DNA from: Geobacillus icigianus
GTDB taxonomy: Bacteria > Bacillota > Bacilli > Bacillales > Anoxybacillaceae
DNA: 39,452 nucleotides
Reading direction: 5' to 3'
Assembly (NCBI RefSeq): GCF_000750005.1
Contig: NZ_JPYA01000098.1
Location: forward strand, 1-39,452
Shown here: positions 25,122 to 32,565 of the stretch, one piece after another
How the letters are laid out: every line of letters begins with the position of its first letter
Numbering within the stretch: the first letter of the stretch is position 1
Notes under the pieces: model-generated
Databases searched by the model: none
What the model was told of the DNA's origin: nothing
The model's input: the letters and a program-made list of their open reading frames with translations, nothing else
Translations under genes and position numbers: made by a program

Positions 25122-26782
25122 AAGACGCTCCCCCCTATGCCGTTTGCCCTCATTTTTCCGATGCGCCGTTGACCGAGTTCACGGTCGATATAAGGCGTGA
25201 CCACTCGCATAATTTCTCTGCCGTCCATCATGACAGGAACAACAATTTCTATTCTTTCGGTGCCCTGTTTTCCGCTGTTTTGCAGTTCTTCACGGATGAT
25301 GCTTCGCAACATTCGTTGCGGTGCCACAATCTCGGGGTTTCCTGCTCCGGCGTCACCGACAATCGCTAGCGTCGGCTCGTCAACTACACCACCTGTTGCC
25401 AAACGCGGAATGTTCGGTATATTGAACCCAATCGAGCCGCCGCCGCGTCCGCCAATCACCGGAACCCAGTCGGGAATCTTCGGAATCGGAATGCGGACGC
25501 TGTTGATCGAGTTAATCATGCTGTTGATAAAGTCAATGACTTTGTTTACTGCGCCACGCACCGAACTAACTACGCTGTTCCATGCGCTTGATGTTGCGCT
25601 TTTCACTCCGTTCCATACGCTTGAAATGATACTGCGAATACTGTTGAACGCGCTTGAAATTCCCGAACGAATGCCGTTGATAACAGAACTGATTGCGCTT
25701 TTGATACCATTCCACACGCTCGACGTGACAGAACGGATCGCGTTCCATACTGTTGAAATCACGTTCTGAATGGCATTGAAAACAGAAGAAACCGCAGATT
25801 TAATCGCGTTCCATGCAATAGTCAAAGCCGAACGGATGGCATTCCATACCGTCGTTGTCACGGTGCTAATGACGTTCCACACGGTCGAAATCACCGTCTG
25901 AATCGCGTTGAATACTGTCGATACGGCGCTTTTAATGCCGTTCCACACGGTCGTCAACGCCGACTTGATAGCGTTCCAAACCGTGATCGATACACTCTTG
26001 ATGCCTTCCCACACACTCGCAAAGAACGCACCAATCGCGCTGAACACCGTTTGTGCCACGCTTTTGATCGCATTCCACGAGTCCGTCAGAAACTTGCTGA
26101 CCGAATCCCAGTTCTTCCATAGCAAAACGATGATCGCGATAAGCGCTCCGATAACGCCTATGACAATCAACACCGGCGCCGCAATCGCTCCAAAGCTGAC
26201 ACCAAGAACACCCATCGCCATAGTGATGGTAGACACAATCGGCGCAAGCGTCAAAAACAGTCCGGTGATAATGCCAATCACCGTGACAACCGCCGCGATG
26301 GTTGCCGCCAGCTTCGGGTTATTCGAAATCCACTCCGCTACTTTGCTGACTACATCAGCGATCCCTTGATACACCGGTGATAGGGCTGTGTTTAAATCGT
26401 TGAACGCGTTTTGCATTTGCACCATCGGATCGGCGTTCATTTGTTGTACCGTTTGGTTAAACAAGTCTTGATTCTTGTTCGCATCACCCAAGTGCTTGTT
26501 CATGTTCAGAAGCGTTTCTGCGATGTTATCGCCTTGGTCTTCCCACATTGTTCCAAAAATTGCCACTCCCAAGGCGTTTCGCTTCGTTTCATCATCGACG
26601 TTCATCAGCGCTTGGGCAACCTGTTGCATAGCCGTCCGCCCTTGTTCACCGCCTGCGGCGACAGCCTGCCCCCATGCCTGCAACTGCTTCGCGGAGATGC
26701 CTGTTCCTTGTAGCAATTCTTTAGTTGATTTATCAACGTCTTGGCCAAACTCGGCGAGACGGATACGTCCTTCTTTTAAACC
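25118..26782 (-). CDS. Tail tape measure protein, exon 2
   Basis: 554 codons encoding the C-terminal two thirds of the tape measure. They start with GLKEGRIRLAEFGQ, which continues directly from LLD of exon 1. The open frame extends to an ATG at 26791, but the extra codons are intron sequence. A hydrophobic core (residues about 165-225 of this exon) is followed by about 18 copies of an 11-residue repeat with the core SVWNAIKSAVS (roughly 25505-26090), typical of helical tape measure rods. The end is a soluble Gly-rich domain (PNIPRLATGGVVDEPTLAI). Spliced to exon 1, the protein is 834 residues. It sets tail length and is packed in the tail tube. Confidence 0.9.
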   Translation of the reverse strand, partial: GLKEGRIRLAEFGQDVDKSTKELLQGTGISAKQLQAWGQAVAAGGEQGRTAMQQVAQALMNVDDETKRNALGVAIFGTMWEDQGDNIAETLLNMNKHLGDANKNQDLFNQTVQQMNADPMVQMQNAFNDLNTALSPVYQGIADVVSKVAEWISNNPKLAATIAAVVTVIGIITGLFLTLAPIVSTITMAMGVLGVSFGAIAAPVLIVIGVIGALIAIIVLLWKNWDSVSKFLTDSWNAIKSVAQTVFSAIGAFFASVWEGIKSVSITVWNAIKSALTTVWNGIKSAVSTVFNAIQTVISTVWNVISTVTTTVWNAIRSALTIAWNAIKSAVSSVFNAIQNVISTVWNAIRSVTSSVWNGIKSAISSVINGIRSGISSAFNSIRSIISSVWNGVKSATSSAWNSVVSSVRGAVNKVIDFINSMINSINSVRIPIPKIPDWVPVIGGRGGGSIGFNIPNIPRLATGGVVDEPTLAIVGDAGAGNPEIVAPQRMLRSIIREELQNSGKQGTERIEIVVPVMMDGREIMRVVTPYIDRELGQRRIGKMRANGIGGSVL

Positions 26783-27024
26783 CGTTCGCATTCACGTGAG
26801 TTCGCTACGCTCACGCCGTCCCTCGAAGGGACTGCTTCACGTCGCCGTGAAGACTAGACCATATCATCATCTAGGCAACAAAAAAGAGAGCCTAGATGCT
26901 CCCCGTTTCCATTTAAGAGGACTTATAGACCTTATTACGGCCACGCCCCACCCAATCGCTTGGCTGTACTCTACTCCCTGCCTTACTTGTCAGTAAGGTG
27001 CGGTTTCGATGGTCGTTACACACT

Positions 27025-27038
27025 GCATTTACATTTTG
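27025..27038. repeat. Left copy of the 14-bp inverted repeat bounding the intron cassette
   Basis: GCATTTACATTTTG, the exact reverse complement of 28070-28083. It supplies the codons for Lys-Met and the TAA stop of the endonuclease gene, and forms the 3' strand of ribozyme stem P6. Confidence 0.95.
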
Positions 27039-27832
27039 AACTCATAACCGTCGATATGACGGTATTTTTCTTTTTCTCTGCTGAAGTCTCTTTCAACGTT
27101 TATCACTTTGTTTCTCAACTTGTTTAGCAGGTACAAACTTATGTTGTATTTTTCAGCCACTTCATTCTTACACCCTACAAATTCAATTTCTTTTGATTTG
27201 TTATATACAATGACTTTGATTGCGCTCGGATTCTTTGATCCTGCAATTTTATGTCCATTCCCGTAGTTCGAGTTTTTCTTGCCTATCCGAGTTTTTGCTA
27301 GCTCTGAAATCTTTCTACGATGTTCCTCGCTTTTGGGTTTCCCTTTCAATGCTTCGCTTATTTTTAACCTGCGTTCCAGCGTTGCTTTTCTGCCGTATAA
27401 CGGGCTTTTTTCTCCGCGTTTACCATACATAGGGTTTCTTGCGCCCGTCCGAGATAAACTCATTTTCAACCTTGTTTCTTCTGACGGTTTTCTATTGTAA
27501 TTGGGATGCAAATAACCTTTTCTCCCGTACATAGAATTGAGTTTGCCCGATACAGCACCCAAACCGCCGTCATCCATGTTCGCAAGATCAAAGCCATAGA
27601 CGTATCTGTATTCGTTTATAAACCATACCTCATATTGATAAGCTTCTTCGTCAGTAAGGTTATCCATCAATATAACAACAGCGCAATCTACATGATTGAC
27701 AATTGCCTTAAATTTAGCGTTTCTACCCTTTTTCGTGTGGTATGCTCTGTTCCCGCATCCTTTTCCGACGTAAAAAGGTTCGTTAGTATCGAGCCTTATC
27801 CATTCGTAAACGTAGTATTTTCTTTCGCTCAT
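27029..27832 (-). CDS. GIY-YIG homing endonuclease encoded in the intron
   Basis: 267 residues. The N-terminal nuclease domain has YYVYEWI and FYVGKG in place of the GIY and YIG motifs, with Arg29 in GCGNRAYH and Glu68 in YQYEVWFINEY as the expected catalytic residues. The middle holds NUMOD3-type DNA-binding repeats (NPMYGKRGEKSPLYGRK, RLKISEALKGKPKSEEHRRK). The C-terminus looks like a NUMOD1-type helix-turn-helix (EVAEKYNISLYLLNKLRN). It should cut intronless tape measure alleles and drive intron homing. Ribosome binding site AGGGTG lies in an AGGGTGATTTTATG context. It has its own promoter and is divergent from the 27936 gene. It is AT-rich compared with the phage genes around it. Confidence 0.92.
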   Translation of the reverse strand: MSERKYYVYEWIRLDTNEPFYVGKGCGNRAYHTKKGRNAKFKAIVNHVDCAVVILMDNLTDEEAYQYEVWFINEYRYVYGFDLANMDDGGLGAVSGKLNSMYGRKGYLHPNYNRKPSEETRLKMSLSRTGARNPMYGKRGEKSPLYGRKATLERRLKISEALKGKPKSEEHRRKISELAKTRIGKKNSNYGNGHKIAGSKNPSAIKVIVYNKSKEIEFVGCKNEVAEKYNISLYLLNKLRNKVINVERDFSREKEKYRHIDGYEFKM

Positions 27833-27868
27833 AAAATCACCCTAAATGCAATACTTAACGTTACTTAT

Positions 27869-27918
27869 ATTGTATCATATTGTATTGTAAATGCAACACT
27901 TTTATTGTATTATATTGT
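27869..27918. promoter_or_regulatory. Back-to-back promoters with two 15-bp operator repeats
   Basis: Minus-strand promoter for the endonuclease: TTGCAT (27896-27891), 16-bp spacer, TACAAT (27874-27869). Plus-strand promoter for the small ribbon-helix-helix gene: TTGTAA (27885-27890), 17-bp spacer, TATTAT (27908-27913). The two -35 boxes abut. A 15-mer, ATTGTAT(C/T)ATATTGT, occurs at 27869-27883 and 27904-27918 with one difference; each copy covers one -10 box. These are likely operators of the RHH protein, allowing simultaneous control of both genes. Confidence 0.75.
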
Positions 27919-27935
27919 CACATGGAGGTGATTTT

Positions 27936-28079
27936 ATGAAAAAGCGAATTACGTTTACTTTAGATGAAAAAATCATTAAAGAATTGAAAGAGACTTCAGA
28001 AAGAACTATGATTCCTCAAGCTCGTATAGTTGAGCAAGCAATCATAGATTTTCTTAAAAAAATAGAATCCAAAATGTAA
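27936..28079 (+). CDS. Ribbon-helix-helix (CopG/Arc-type) protein inside the intron, opposite strand
   Basis: 47 residues from the ATG at 27936, which follows GGAGGTGATTTT. The sequence KRITFTLDEKIIKELKETS gives the beta strand and first helix, and PQARIVEQAIIDFLKKI the second helix, the full size of a minimal RHH repressor. The codons before 27936 belong to the promoter region. It is transcribed against the tape measure gene and divergently from the homing endonuclease, sharing the operator-containing spacer of 103 bp. Its stop lies in the 14-bp inverted repeat. RHH proteins of this size usually autorepress; repression of the endonuclease is inferred. Just downstream, on the plus strand, TCTCTTCAC, loop, GTGAAGAGA, TTTTC (28098-28127) could terminate its mRNA. 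Confidence 0.85.
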   Translation: MKKRITFTLDEKIIKELKETSERTMIPQARIVEQAIIDFLKKIESKM

Positions 28080-28083
28080 ATGC
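28070..28083. repeat. Right copy of the 14-bp inverted repeat bounding the intron cassette
   Basis: CAAAATGTAAATGC, exact inverse of 27025-27038. It encodes the final Lys-Met-stop of the RHH gene on the plus strand and forms the 5' strand of ribozyme stem P6 on the minus strand. Confidence 0.95.
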
Positions 28084-28181
28084 TTGGCTCGGTGTTGTCT
28101 CTTCACTCATAAAGGTGAAGAGATTTTCACCGAATTAGGGGAGTTTTCTATGAGCGTCGCCGCTCATAGGGACAATGCTTT

Positions 28182-29021
28182 ATCCAAGAGATTATCAATG
28201 TTCCACGTACCCGTCTCCACTCCTGCGGCGAAGATCGCCTGAATTTCATTCGCCTCAAATCCAGCGCGGTTCAATTGTTGGCCGTACTCGGAAATAATGT
28301 CAAGCTGTTCAGGCGGAAAGCCAACGCGCAACAGCGAATTGACAAGCCCAAGCGCTTGCTGATCCGACATTTCAAGCTCACTGCCGATTTCGTTTACCTC
28401 TTGAATCAACTCTGTAAAATCGACTCCCGAATAGGCAGCCGCGATCGCTCCGGCTCCCTCGACGATTTTCCGGTTTGCGGCGTCACTCGCATCAGCATTC
28501 AGCGCGAATTGACGGCGCACACCTTCTAGGGCGCTTTCCGCGTCAATCCCGTACGCTTTGACCGTGTTTGTTGCTTCTTTGACTGCTTGGATAGACTCGG
28601 GAGGAACGTCGAAGGAGACGCGAATTTTCGTCTCCGTGTTCACGCTCTCTAATGCTTTCCCGACAACTGCCGAAATACCTGCGCCTGTCGCCATGCCGGA
28701 CAGAACGGGTTCGAAATTAATGTCTTTCAGCGATTTTTGGGTATTCTCCGCTTCATCTTGTAGTTTCTTGAGTTCGCCTCTTGCTTGCGACGTATCCACT
28801 TTCGGGGAAGGCATGGAACGGATGGTTTGAGTGAGTTCTCGGATCGCTCCTTCCAGTCGAACGACCGAAGACATGTCTGCTTGAATATCCAAATCCGGCA
28901 TCGACTCAATGGCACTTTCAACCGATTGGAAGGCCTTTTCGGCGTTTCGTGTGACGCGGTTCAAAATGCCGGACACCTCGTCTACGCCGGAAATGGCAAT
29001 TTGAACGACTTGATCCGCCAT
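28182..29021 (-). CDS. Tail tape measure protein, exon 1
   Basis: 280 codons encoding the N-terminus of the tape measure. It starts MADQVVQIAISGVDEVSG after a GGGGAGATGAGGC ribosome binding site. It is mostly helical and ends with AAGVETGTWNIDNLLD, the usual sequence before GLKEGR in TP901-type tape measures. Unspliced, the frame runs five more codons into the intron and stops (28164), giving a truncated product. Exon 2 resumes at 26782. It is directly downstream of the frameshifted tail chaperone genes, the standard position. Confidence 0.9.
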
Positions 29022-29024
29022 GCC

Positions 29025-29226
29025 TCATCTCCCCTTTCGTAAACGCGCCCGTGAAGGGAGTTTCCTTCTCAATTTCTCCGCTTCTTTTTGGCGCTCTTTT
29101 TGAATCTTGTTATGATGGGCGATTAATACCTCTTGTTGCAACGGCGTCATATATGGAACATCGAGTGGCGAAACGCCGCACTCTTTCACAAGAAAATAAA
29201 AATTCCTTCCTTCACGATTGAAAAAA
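29025..29226 (-). CDS. Tail assembly chaperone, frameshift extension (T part of GT)
   Basis: A frame shifted relative to the upstream chaperone gene, encoding about 67 residues after the shift site (NREGRNFYFLVKECGVSPLD ... RRKLPSRARLRKGR). The frame is open upstream to 29312, but no ribosome binding site fits a start there, and the overlap with the upstream gene is about 100 nt. This is the classic layout of siphovirus tail chaperones made as G and as a G-T fusion. The likely slip site is UCC UUU UUU C (29228-29220); a +1 or -2 shift would join the frames, with the zero-frame stop two codons later. Strongly basic C-terminus. Confidence 0.75.
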
Positions 29227-29640
29227 GGAATCATCATCGCTTTCCACCGCTTCTTGCACTTGTTGCTTGTTACCGATGCCTGTGATTTCATAAATCCGTC
29301 TGGCGATTTCATCCACTAGTTTCGGTGGGAATTCGTTCTCCACAACCTGCTCTGTAATCATCGGGTCAACCGTTCCGTACGCCACGGCTTTAATGGCCGC
29401 CCGTTTCCGGCCGCGCAGGTTGGCTTTTGTGTCGAATTGAAGCGTCTGCGCCATTTTGCCTTTTAGCGTGGGCGTCCCTTTCACCGTCACACCTTCTTGC
29501 AAAAGTTCCTCGATTTCCGTCGCTTCTTTGTTGTTCAGTGGCCGAATATCCACCTCGAATTCTTCTCCGTTCCACATCACGGTCATCGTTTCTTGATAGG
29601 CTGTTCCGTTCAGTACGCCTGCGGTCAATTTCTTTGCCAT
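29212..29640 (-). CDS. Tail assembly chaperone (G part)
   Basis: 142 residues from the ATG at 29640, seven bases after GGAGGG; the frame extends 21 nt further without a better start. It contains ETMTVMWNGEEFEVDIRPLN, NKEATEIEELLQEG and the conserved acidic end AVESDDDSFFQS. It lies between the major tail protein and tape measure genes. It coats the tape measure during tail assembly and ends at the predicted frameshift site, so a longer G-T form should also be made. Confidence 0.8.
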   Translation of the reverse strand: MAKKLTAGVLNGTAYQETMTVMWNGEEFEVDIRPLNNKEATEIEELLQEGVTVKGTPTLKGKMAQTLQFDTKANLRGRKRAAIKAVAYGTVDPMITEQVVENEFPPKLVDEIARRIYEITGIGNKQQVQEAVESDDDSFFQS

Positions 29641-29712
29641 TTGGTTTCCCTCCAAATTCAATTTATGTTTGTCCTTCTAAAAAACAGATGAGGATAAGCA
29701 TTCCGCCTATCC

Positions 29713-30663
29713 TCATGCGACTGTATACGATGCCTTATTGTTCGTCAGCGACACTTGAATCGGTCCTGTGCCAGTCGATTGGTCGAACAAGGCTCGCGCC
29801 GTCACGGTTTGGACAATGCCTTCCCGACCTTCCACCGGTTGGCTCGATGCCGTATAAATCAGCCGCGGGAAAATGATGTCCAAATTGCTTCCCAAATGCA
29901 ACGTGTAGCTGAATTCTTGCAACGTGTCAGTGCTCGGGCCGTCCGTGCCGCCCCAAAAGGCGATTAACTCTTGGTCGCTGTCGAATCCAAGGGCAACTTC
30001 TAACGTAACGACCATCGAACCCATAAACGCTTTCTTCGGAAAACGAGAGCCAAAGCCTTGCGCGCTCTCAATGTCCGCGCCCGTCTCCACTGTCAGCGTC
30101 AAACTGTTTACAGACGCGCTCATATCCGTTCCGTCCTTTTCGAGCGCCGCCATAGGCGCGGTGAAGACGTTGCCTTCCGTGAATTGAATGTTGGTGGCCA
30201 ACGGCGCACGTTTGTCCGATGCGCCTAACGTATTGACCGTTAGCAACGCCCACTCATTCTCGATCTCCAATTCAAGCGACTCAATCACGTTGCCAAGAAA
30301 GACATGCTCCATAATGTCCTTCCCGACTTTGGCTGAAAATGAAGGCATAAGCGCGCTACGAGCCGGATAGAATGTGTGCGTATAACCAGTCGTGGCATCC
30401 CCTGTCACTTCATAGCCGCCCAACGCCCACTTCCAAAACCAGCCCGTCGCTTTGTCGTCAAGAGGCAACGTGATCGCCCCACCTGTCGAGTACACGCCTA
30501 ATTGCGCCACGCGATCCAAGCCGGAAATGCCTTCGTAAATCAGCTTGTCGTCCTCGGCAGGCTCAATCGAAACACTTTCGGGGTCTAGCGTTTCCGCATA
30601 TTGCGCCGCCTCCACCCCGAATTCTGTTTCCTCGCCAATCATCAAGTAGCGAGTAATTGCCAT
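29713..30663 (-). CDS. Major tail (tube) protein
   Basis: 316 residues beginning MAITRYLMIGEETEFG, a pattern typical of phage tail tube proteins. Beta-rich sequence runs throughout (GGAITLPLDDKATGWFWKWA, HVFLGNVIESLELEIENEWA, VNSLTLTVETGADI). It is located before the tail chaperones in the canonical place. It forms the tail tube through which DNA passes. Confidence 0.85.
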   Translation of the reverse strand: MAITRYLMIGEETEFGVEAAQYAETLDPESVSIEPAEDDKLIYEGISGLDRVAQLGVYSTGGAITLPLDDKATGWFWKWALGGYEVTGDATTGYTHTFYPARSALMPSFSAKVGKDIMEHVFLGNVIESLELEIENEWALLTVNTLGASDKRAPLATNIQFTEGNVFTAPMAALEKDGTDMSASVNSLTLTVETGADIESAQGFGSRFPKKAFMGSMVVTLEVALGFDSDQELIAFWGGTDGPSTDTLQEFSYTLHLGSNLDIIFPRLIYTASSQPVEGREGIVQTVTARALFDQSTGTGPIQVSLTNNKASYTVA

Positions 30664-30674
30664 GGGTCATCACC

Positions 30675-30887
30675 TCACTCTTTAACGGTCTTGAGTGGTG
30701 CAGGGGTTAGGGTGGCGGCATAGTCCGTATCCGCTGTTCCGGCATCCGCGTCAAGTTTTTGCAACAAAGCGATTTGCTTGTTTCGCAACTCGTTCAGATC
30801 GTCAATCAAGTCATAAAAAATCGCTGGCAGTTGAGCAACACCAGCGCCACCTTCGCCTTTTCCGATGTGTTTTGGCACTTTCGCCAT
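30675..30887 (-). CDS. Small phage protein of unknown function
   Basis: 70 residues after GGAGGG. It has a helix (LPAIFYDLIDDLNELRNKQI) and a flexible Ala/Thr/Pro end. It lies between the tail terminator-like and major tail genes; small proteins at this position may assist tail assembly. No family is recognised. Confidence 0.65.
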   Translation of the reverse strand: MAKVPKHIGKGEGGAGVAQLPAIFYDLIDDLNELRNKQIALLQKLDADAGTADTDYAATLTPAPLKTVKE

Positions 30888-30888
30888 G

Positions 30889-31332
30889 CTATTCCCTCCG
30901 TTTCACTCGAAAATCAAATTGCACCGCAGACCAACAGACCTGCGTATTGTTGCCCATCTCATAGGCAGGGTCGACTTGCGTCGGACGAACATCCGACACA
31001 GTGCCGCCTAGCGTCCGGTCTTTCACAAGCACGTCATAGACCGTCAGCGCCAAATCATGCGCTTTCTCAAGCGCTTGTTCGGGGTCATTGGCTTTGACGA
31101 GAACGACAAAGTTGAATCGTATATCATGATCGGCTGTTTTCCCACCGACCAAGTTAGGAGCATACGGCTCGGGGACAATCCAAATCGCAGGCGTCAGTAA
31201 CGTCCCGACTCTCACCTTTTCTCCGTAGACAATCCGTTTGATTTCAGCAAGTTCCGGCGCCTGCTCCAATACTTCCCGAACCTTCGCCCGAATCTCCCTG
31301 TGAATGTCCTTGAGAGGCTTGTTTTGAATCAT
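30889..31332 (-). CDS. Probable tail terminator/completion protein
   Basis: 147 residues. It contains EIRAKVREVLEQAPELAEIK, TLLTPAIWIVPEPYAPNLVG and RFNFVVLVKANDPEQALEKA, an alpha-beta pattern typical of tail terminator proteins. It is encoded just before the tail tube gene. It overlaps the HK97 gp10-like gene by 4 nt. Such proteins cap the tail and join it to the head. The function is assigned by position and style. Confidence 0.7.
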   Translation of the reverse strand: MIQNKPLKDIHREIRAKVREVLEQAPELAEIKRIVYGEKVRVGTLLTPAIWIVPEPYAPNLVGGKTADHDIRFNFVVLVKANDPEQALEKAHDLALTVYDVLVKDRTLGGTVSDVRPTQVDPAYEMGNNTQVCWSAVQFDFRVKRRE

Positions 31333-31760
31333 ATCAGTTTCACTTCCCTCAATGCCTGTTCAACGAAATCGTCAATTCGTCGTTCGGCTGCGGCGATAGA
31401 ACGCTCAATAAAGCGTTTCGGCTTAATTCCCGGGTGTTTGACCTTTTTGGCAAAGACCACTTCACCGTTTACCTCAAATCGCAACGCTTTCGCTCGCCGC
31501 GGATAGATTTCATATGGTTCAGAACCATAGTTTTGCACAAGCGCATATTCAACGTTCGTGCCAACTGTATAGAACCGCGCGTTTCGTTTTTGCAATTTCC
31601 ATGATCCGGCCAAGCGCCCGTGATCTTGCGGGGAAAACTCCATGAGGTTGCCCCACACTTCAAGCGCGGTCAGTTCGGTCGCGCGGTTTAGCGCTGCCCT
31701 CATCCGCGGAATCAACCGCCTCAAGTCTTCCATGCTGATTTCGGCATCAAACATGTTCAT
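31329..31760 (-). CDS. HK97 gp10-like head-tail joining protein
   Basis: 143 residues from the ATG at 31760, which overlaps the upstream stop (TGATG). It has the gp10-family pattern: SPQDHGRLAGSWKLQKRN, TVGTNVEYALVQNYG, HPGIKPKRFIERSIAAAERR. It sits between the connector and tail terminator genes. Proteins of this family complete the neck of siphoviruses. Confidence 0.85.
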   Translation of the reverse strand: MNMFDAEISMEDLRRLIPRMRAALNRATELTALEVWGNLMEFSPQDHGRLAGSWKLQKRNARFYTVGTNVEYALVQNYGSEPYEIYPRRAKALRFEVNGEVVFAKKVKHPGIKPKRFIERSIAAAERRIDDFVEQALREVKLI

Positions 31761-32185
31761 CACGCCTCTACATAGTCATCGGATGAAAGGAAAACGTCAA
31801 TACTTCGCTTCATAAACGGCCGCAATTCTGTCCCTAAATCCTTAGTGACGTCCGATGTATTCAAAATGGATACGGCAAAGTCGTCAATTTGAATGATCGG
31901 GCTGGAACGTTGCTGTTGGGCGACCGCGACAACTTTGGCGACAGTCCGCAATAAAACGTCTTGAATCGCCAAATAGTCGTCATCCGTTTCAAGGACAGTC
32001 CGTTTGAGCCTCGCATGGATATGCGATGCAATCCGCTCAATCCATGTAGACAACAAACTGTCCAATTTCGTTTCGGGATCGCCAACGTCCGGCGGAAATC
32101 CAAAGTGATCCGCAGAAACGCCCGTCAAATCACGGACGTCCTGCGGCGTCACCACCTCGGTCACGGGTTTTTCAAACAATGGCAT
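31760..32185 (-). CDS. Head-tail connector (DNA-packaging/adaptor) protein
   Basis: 141 residues, helical. It has TPQDVRDLTGVSADHFGF, LDSLLSTWIERIASHIHARL and an amphipathic helix region up to the acidic end SSDDYVEA, resembling gp6-type adaptors that bind under the portal. Its location after the capsid gene supports this. Overlaps the next gene. Confidence 0.75.
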   Translation of the reverse strand: MPLFEKPVTEVVTPQDVRDLTGVSADHFGFPPDVGDPETKLDSLLSTWIERIASHIHARLKRTVLETDDDYLAIQDVLLRTVAKVVAVAQQQRSSPIIQIDDFAVSILNTSDVTKDLGTELRPFMKRSIDVFLSSDDYVEA

Positions 32186-32191
32186 GGGCGA

Positions 32192-32551
32192 TCACTCTTC
32201 TTTCAACGCTTCGAGCTTGTCGATGAGCGTGGAACGCTTCTTGCCTGCTTTCTCTTGGGACAACGCTTCGTCAACGGACAGTTTGCCTTCTTTAACCGCC
32301 TCTAGCACCTCGTCAATCGTCATGCTTTGAACGTCCAAGGCAGGTTCGGTGGGTTTGGCACTTTCGTGACGACGTTTCGTTTCGCTTTTGTCGCCTTCAC
32401 TCACGATTTCCACCTCAAAATCTCGCACCGCTTTCACGGTTAGATATTCACGATTAGAAACCGTGATTTCGACAGTTTGATTAGGAGGAAACTCGACACC
32501 GAGGCGGTATCGAGCTTTCTTCCCTTTGTTCGTCACTCGTAATGTTTTCAT
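32192..32551 (-). CDS. Hypothetical head-region protein with HeH/LEM-like end
   Basis: 119 residues after AGGTGAGCAGGG. The N-terminal half is beta-rich (RVTNKGKKARYRLGVEFPPN), and a charged linker follows. The C-terminal helical motif (MTIDEVLEAVKEGKLSVDEA) resembles small helix-extension-helix modules. It lies between major capsid and connector genes. It could be a capsid-decorating or neck accessory protein; this is not established. Confidence 0.65.
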   Translation of the reverse strand: MKTLRVTNKGKKARYRLGVEFPPNQTVEITVSNREYLTVKAVRDFEVEIVSEGDKSETKRRHESAKPTEPALDVQSMTIDEVLEAVKEGKLSVDEALSQEKAGKKRSTLIDKLEALKEE

Positions 32552-32565
32552 CCCTGCTCACCTCA

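Larger units (their letters stand above)
26783..28181 (-). ncRNA. Group I self-splicing intron in the tape measure gene
   Basis: Removing it joins CTC TTG GAT to GGT TTA AAA in frame. The exon ends in U and the intron ends in G, as group I requires. Pairings found by hand: P1 (exon GGAU 28185-28182 with GUCC 28173-28170); P2 (28169-28148); P3 (ACUCCC 28144-28139 with GGGAGU 26978-26973); P4 (UCGGUG 28133-28128 with CACCGA 28094-28089); P5 (28123-28115 with 28106-28098); P6 (14 bp, 28083-28070 with 27038-27025); P7 (GACCAU 27014-27009 with AUGGUC 26862-26857); P7.1 (26998-26981); P9, P9.1 and P9.2 (26852-26835, 26832-26818, 26814-26796). P7.1 suggests subgroup IA. The P6 loop holds two genes. 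Structure is read from sequence; splicing is inferred. Confidence 0.9.

Noticed and set aside
26783..29021. Tape measure gene as a pseudogene broken by a stop or insertion, or an intein
   Set aside because: The junction restores the frame exactly with a U/G boundary, and the intervening RNA folds as a group I ribozyme. There is no continuous frame or Hint-type motif, so an intein is excluded.
29229..29312. Independent start for the second tail chaperone frame
   Set aside because: No ribosome binding site fits an ATG here, and the overlapping layout matches frameshifted chaperones, so only the part after the slip site is annotated.
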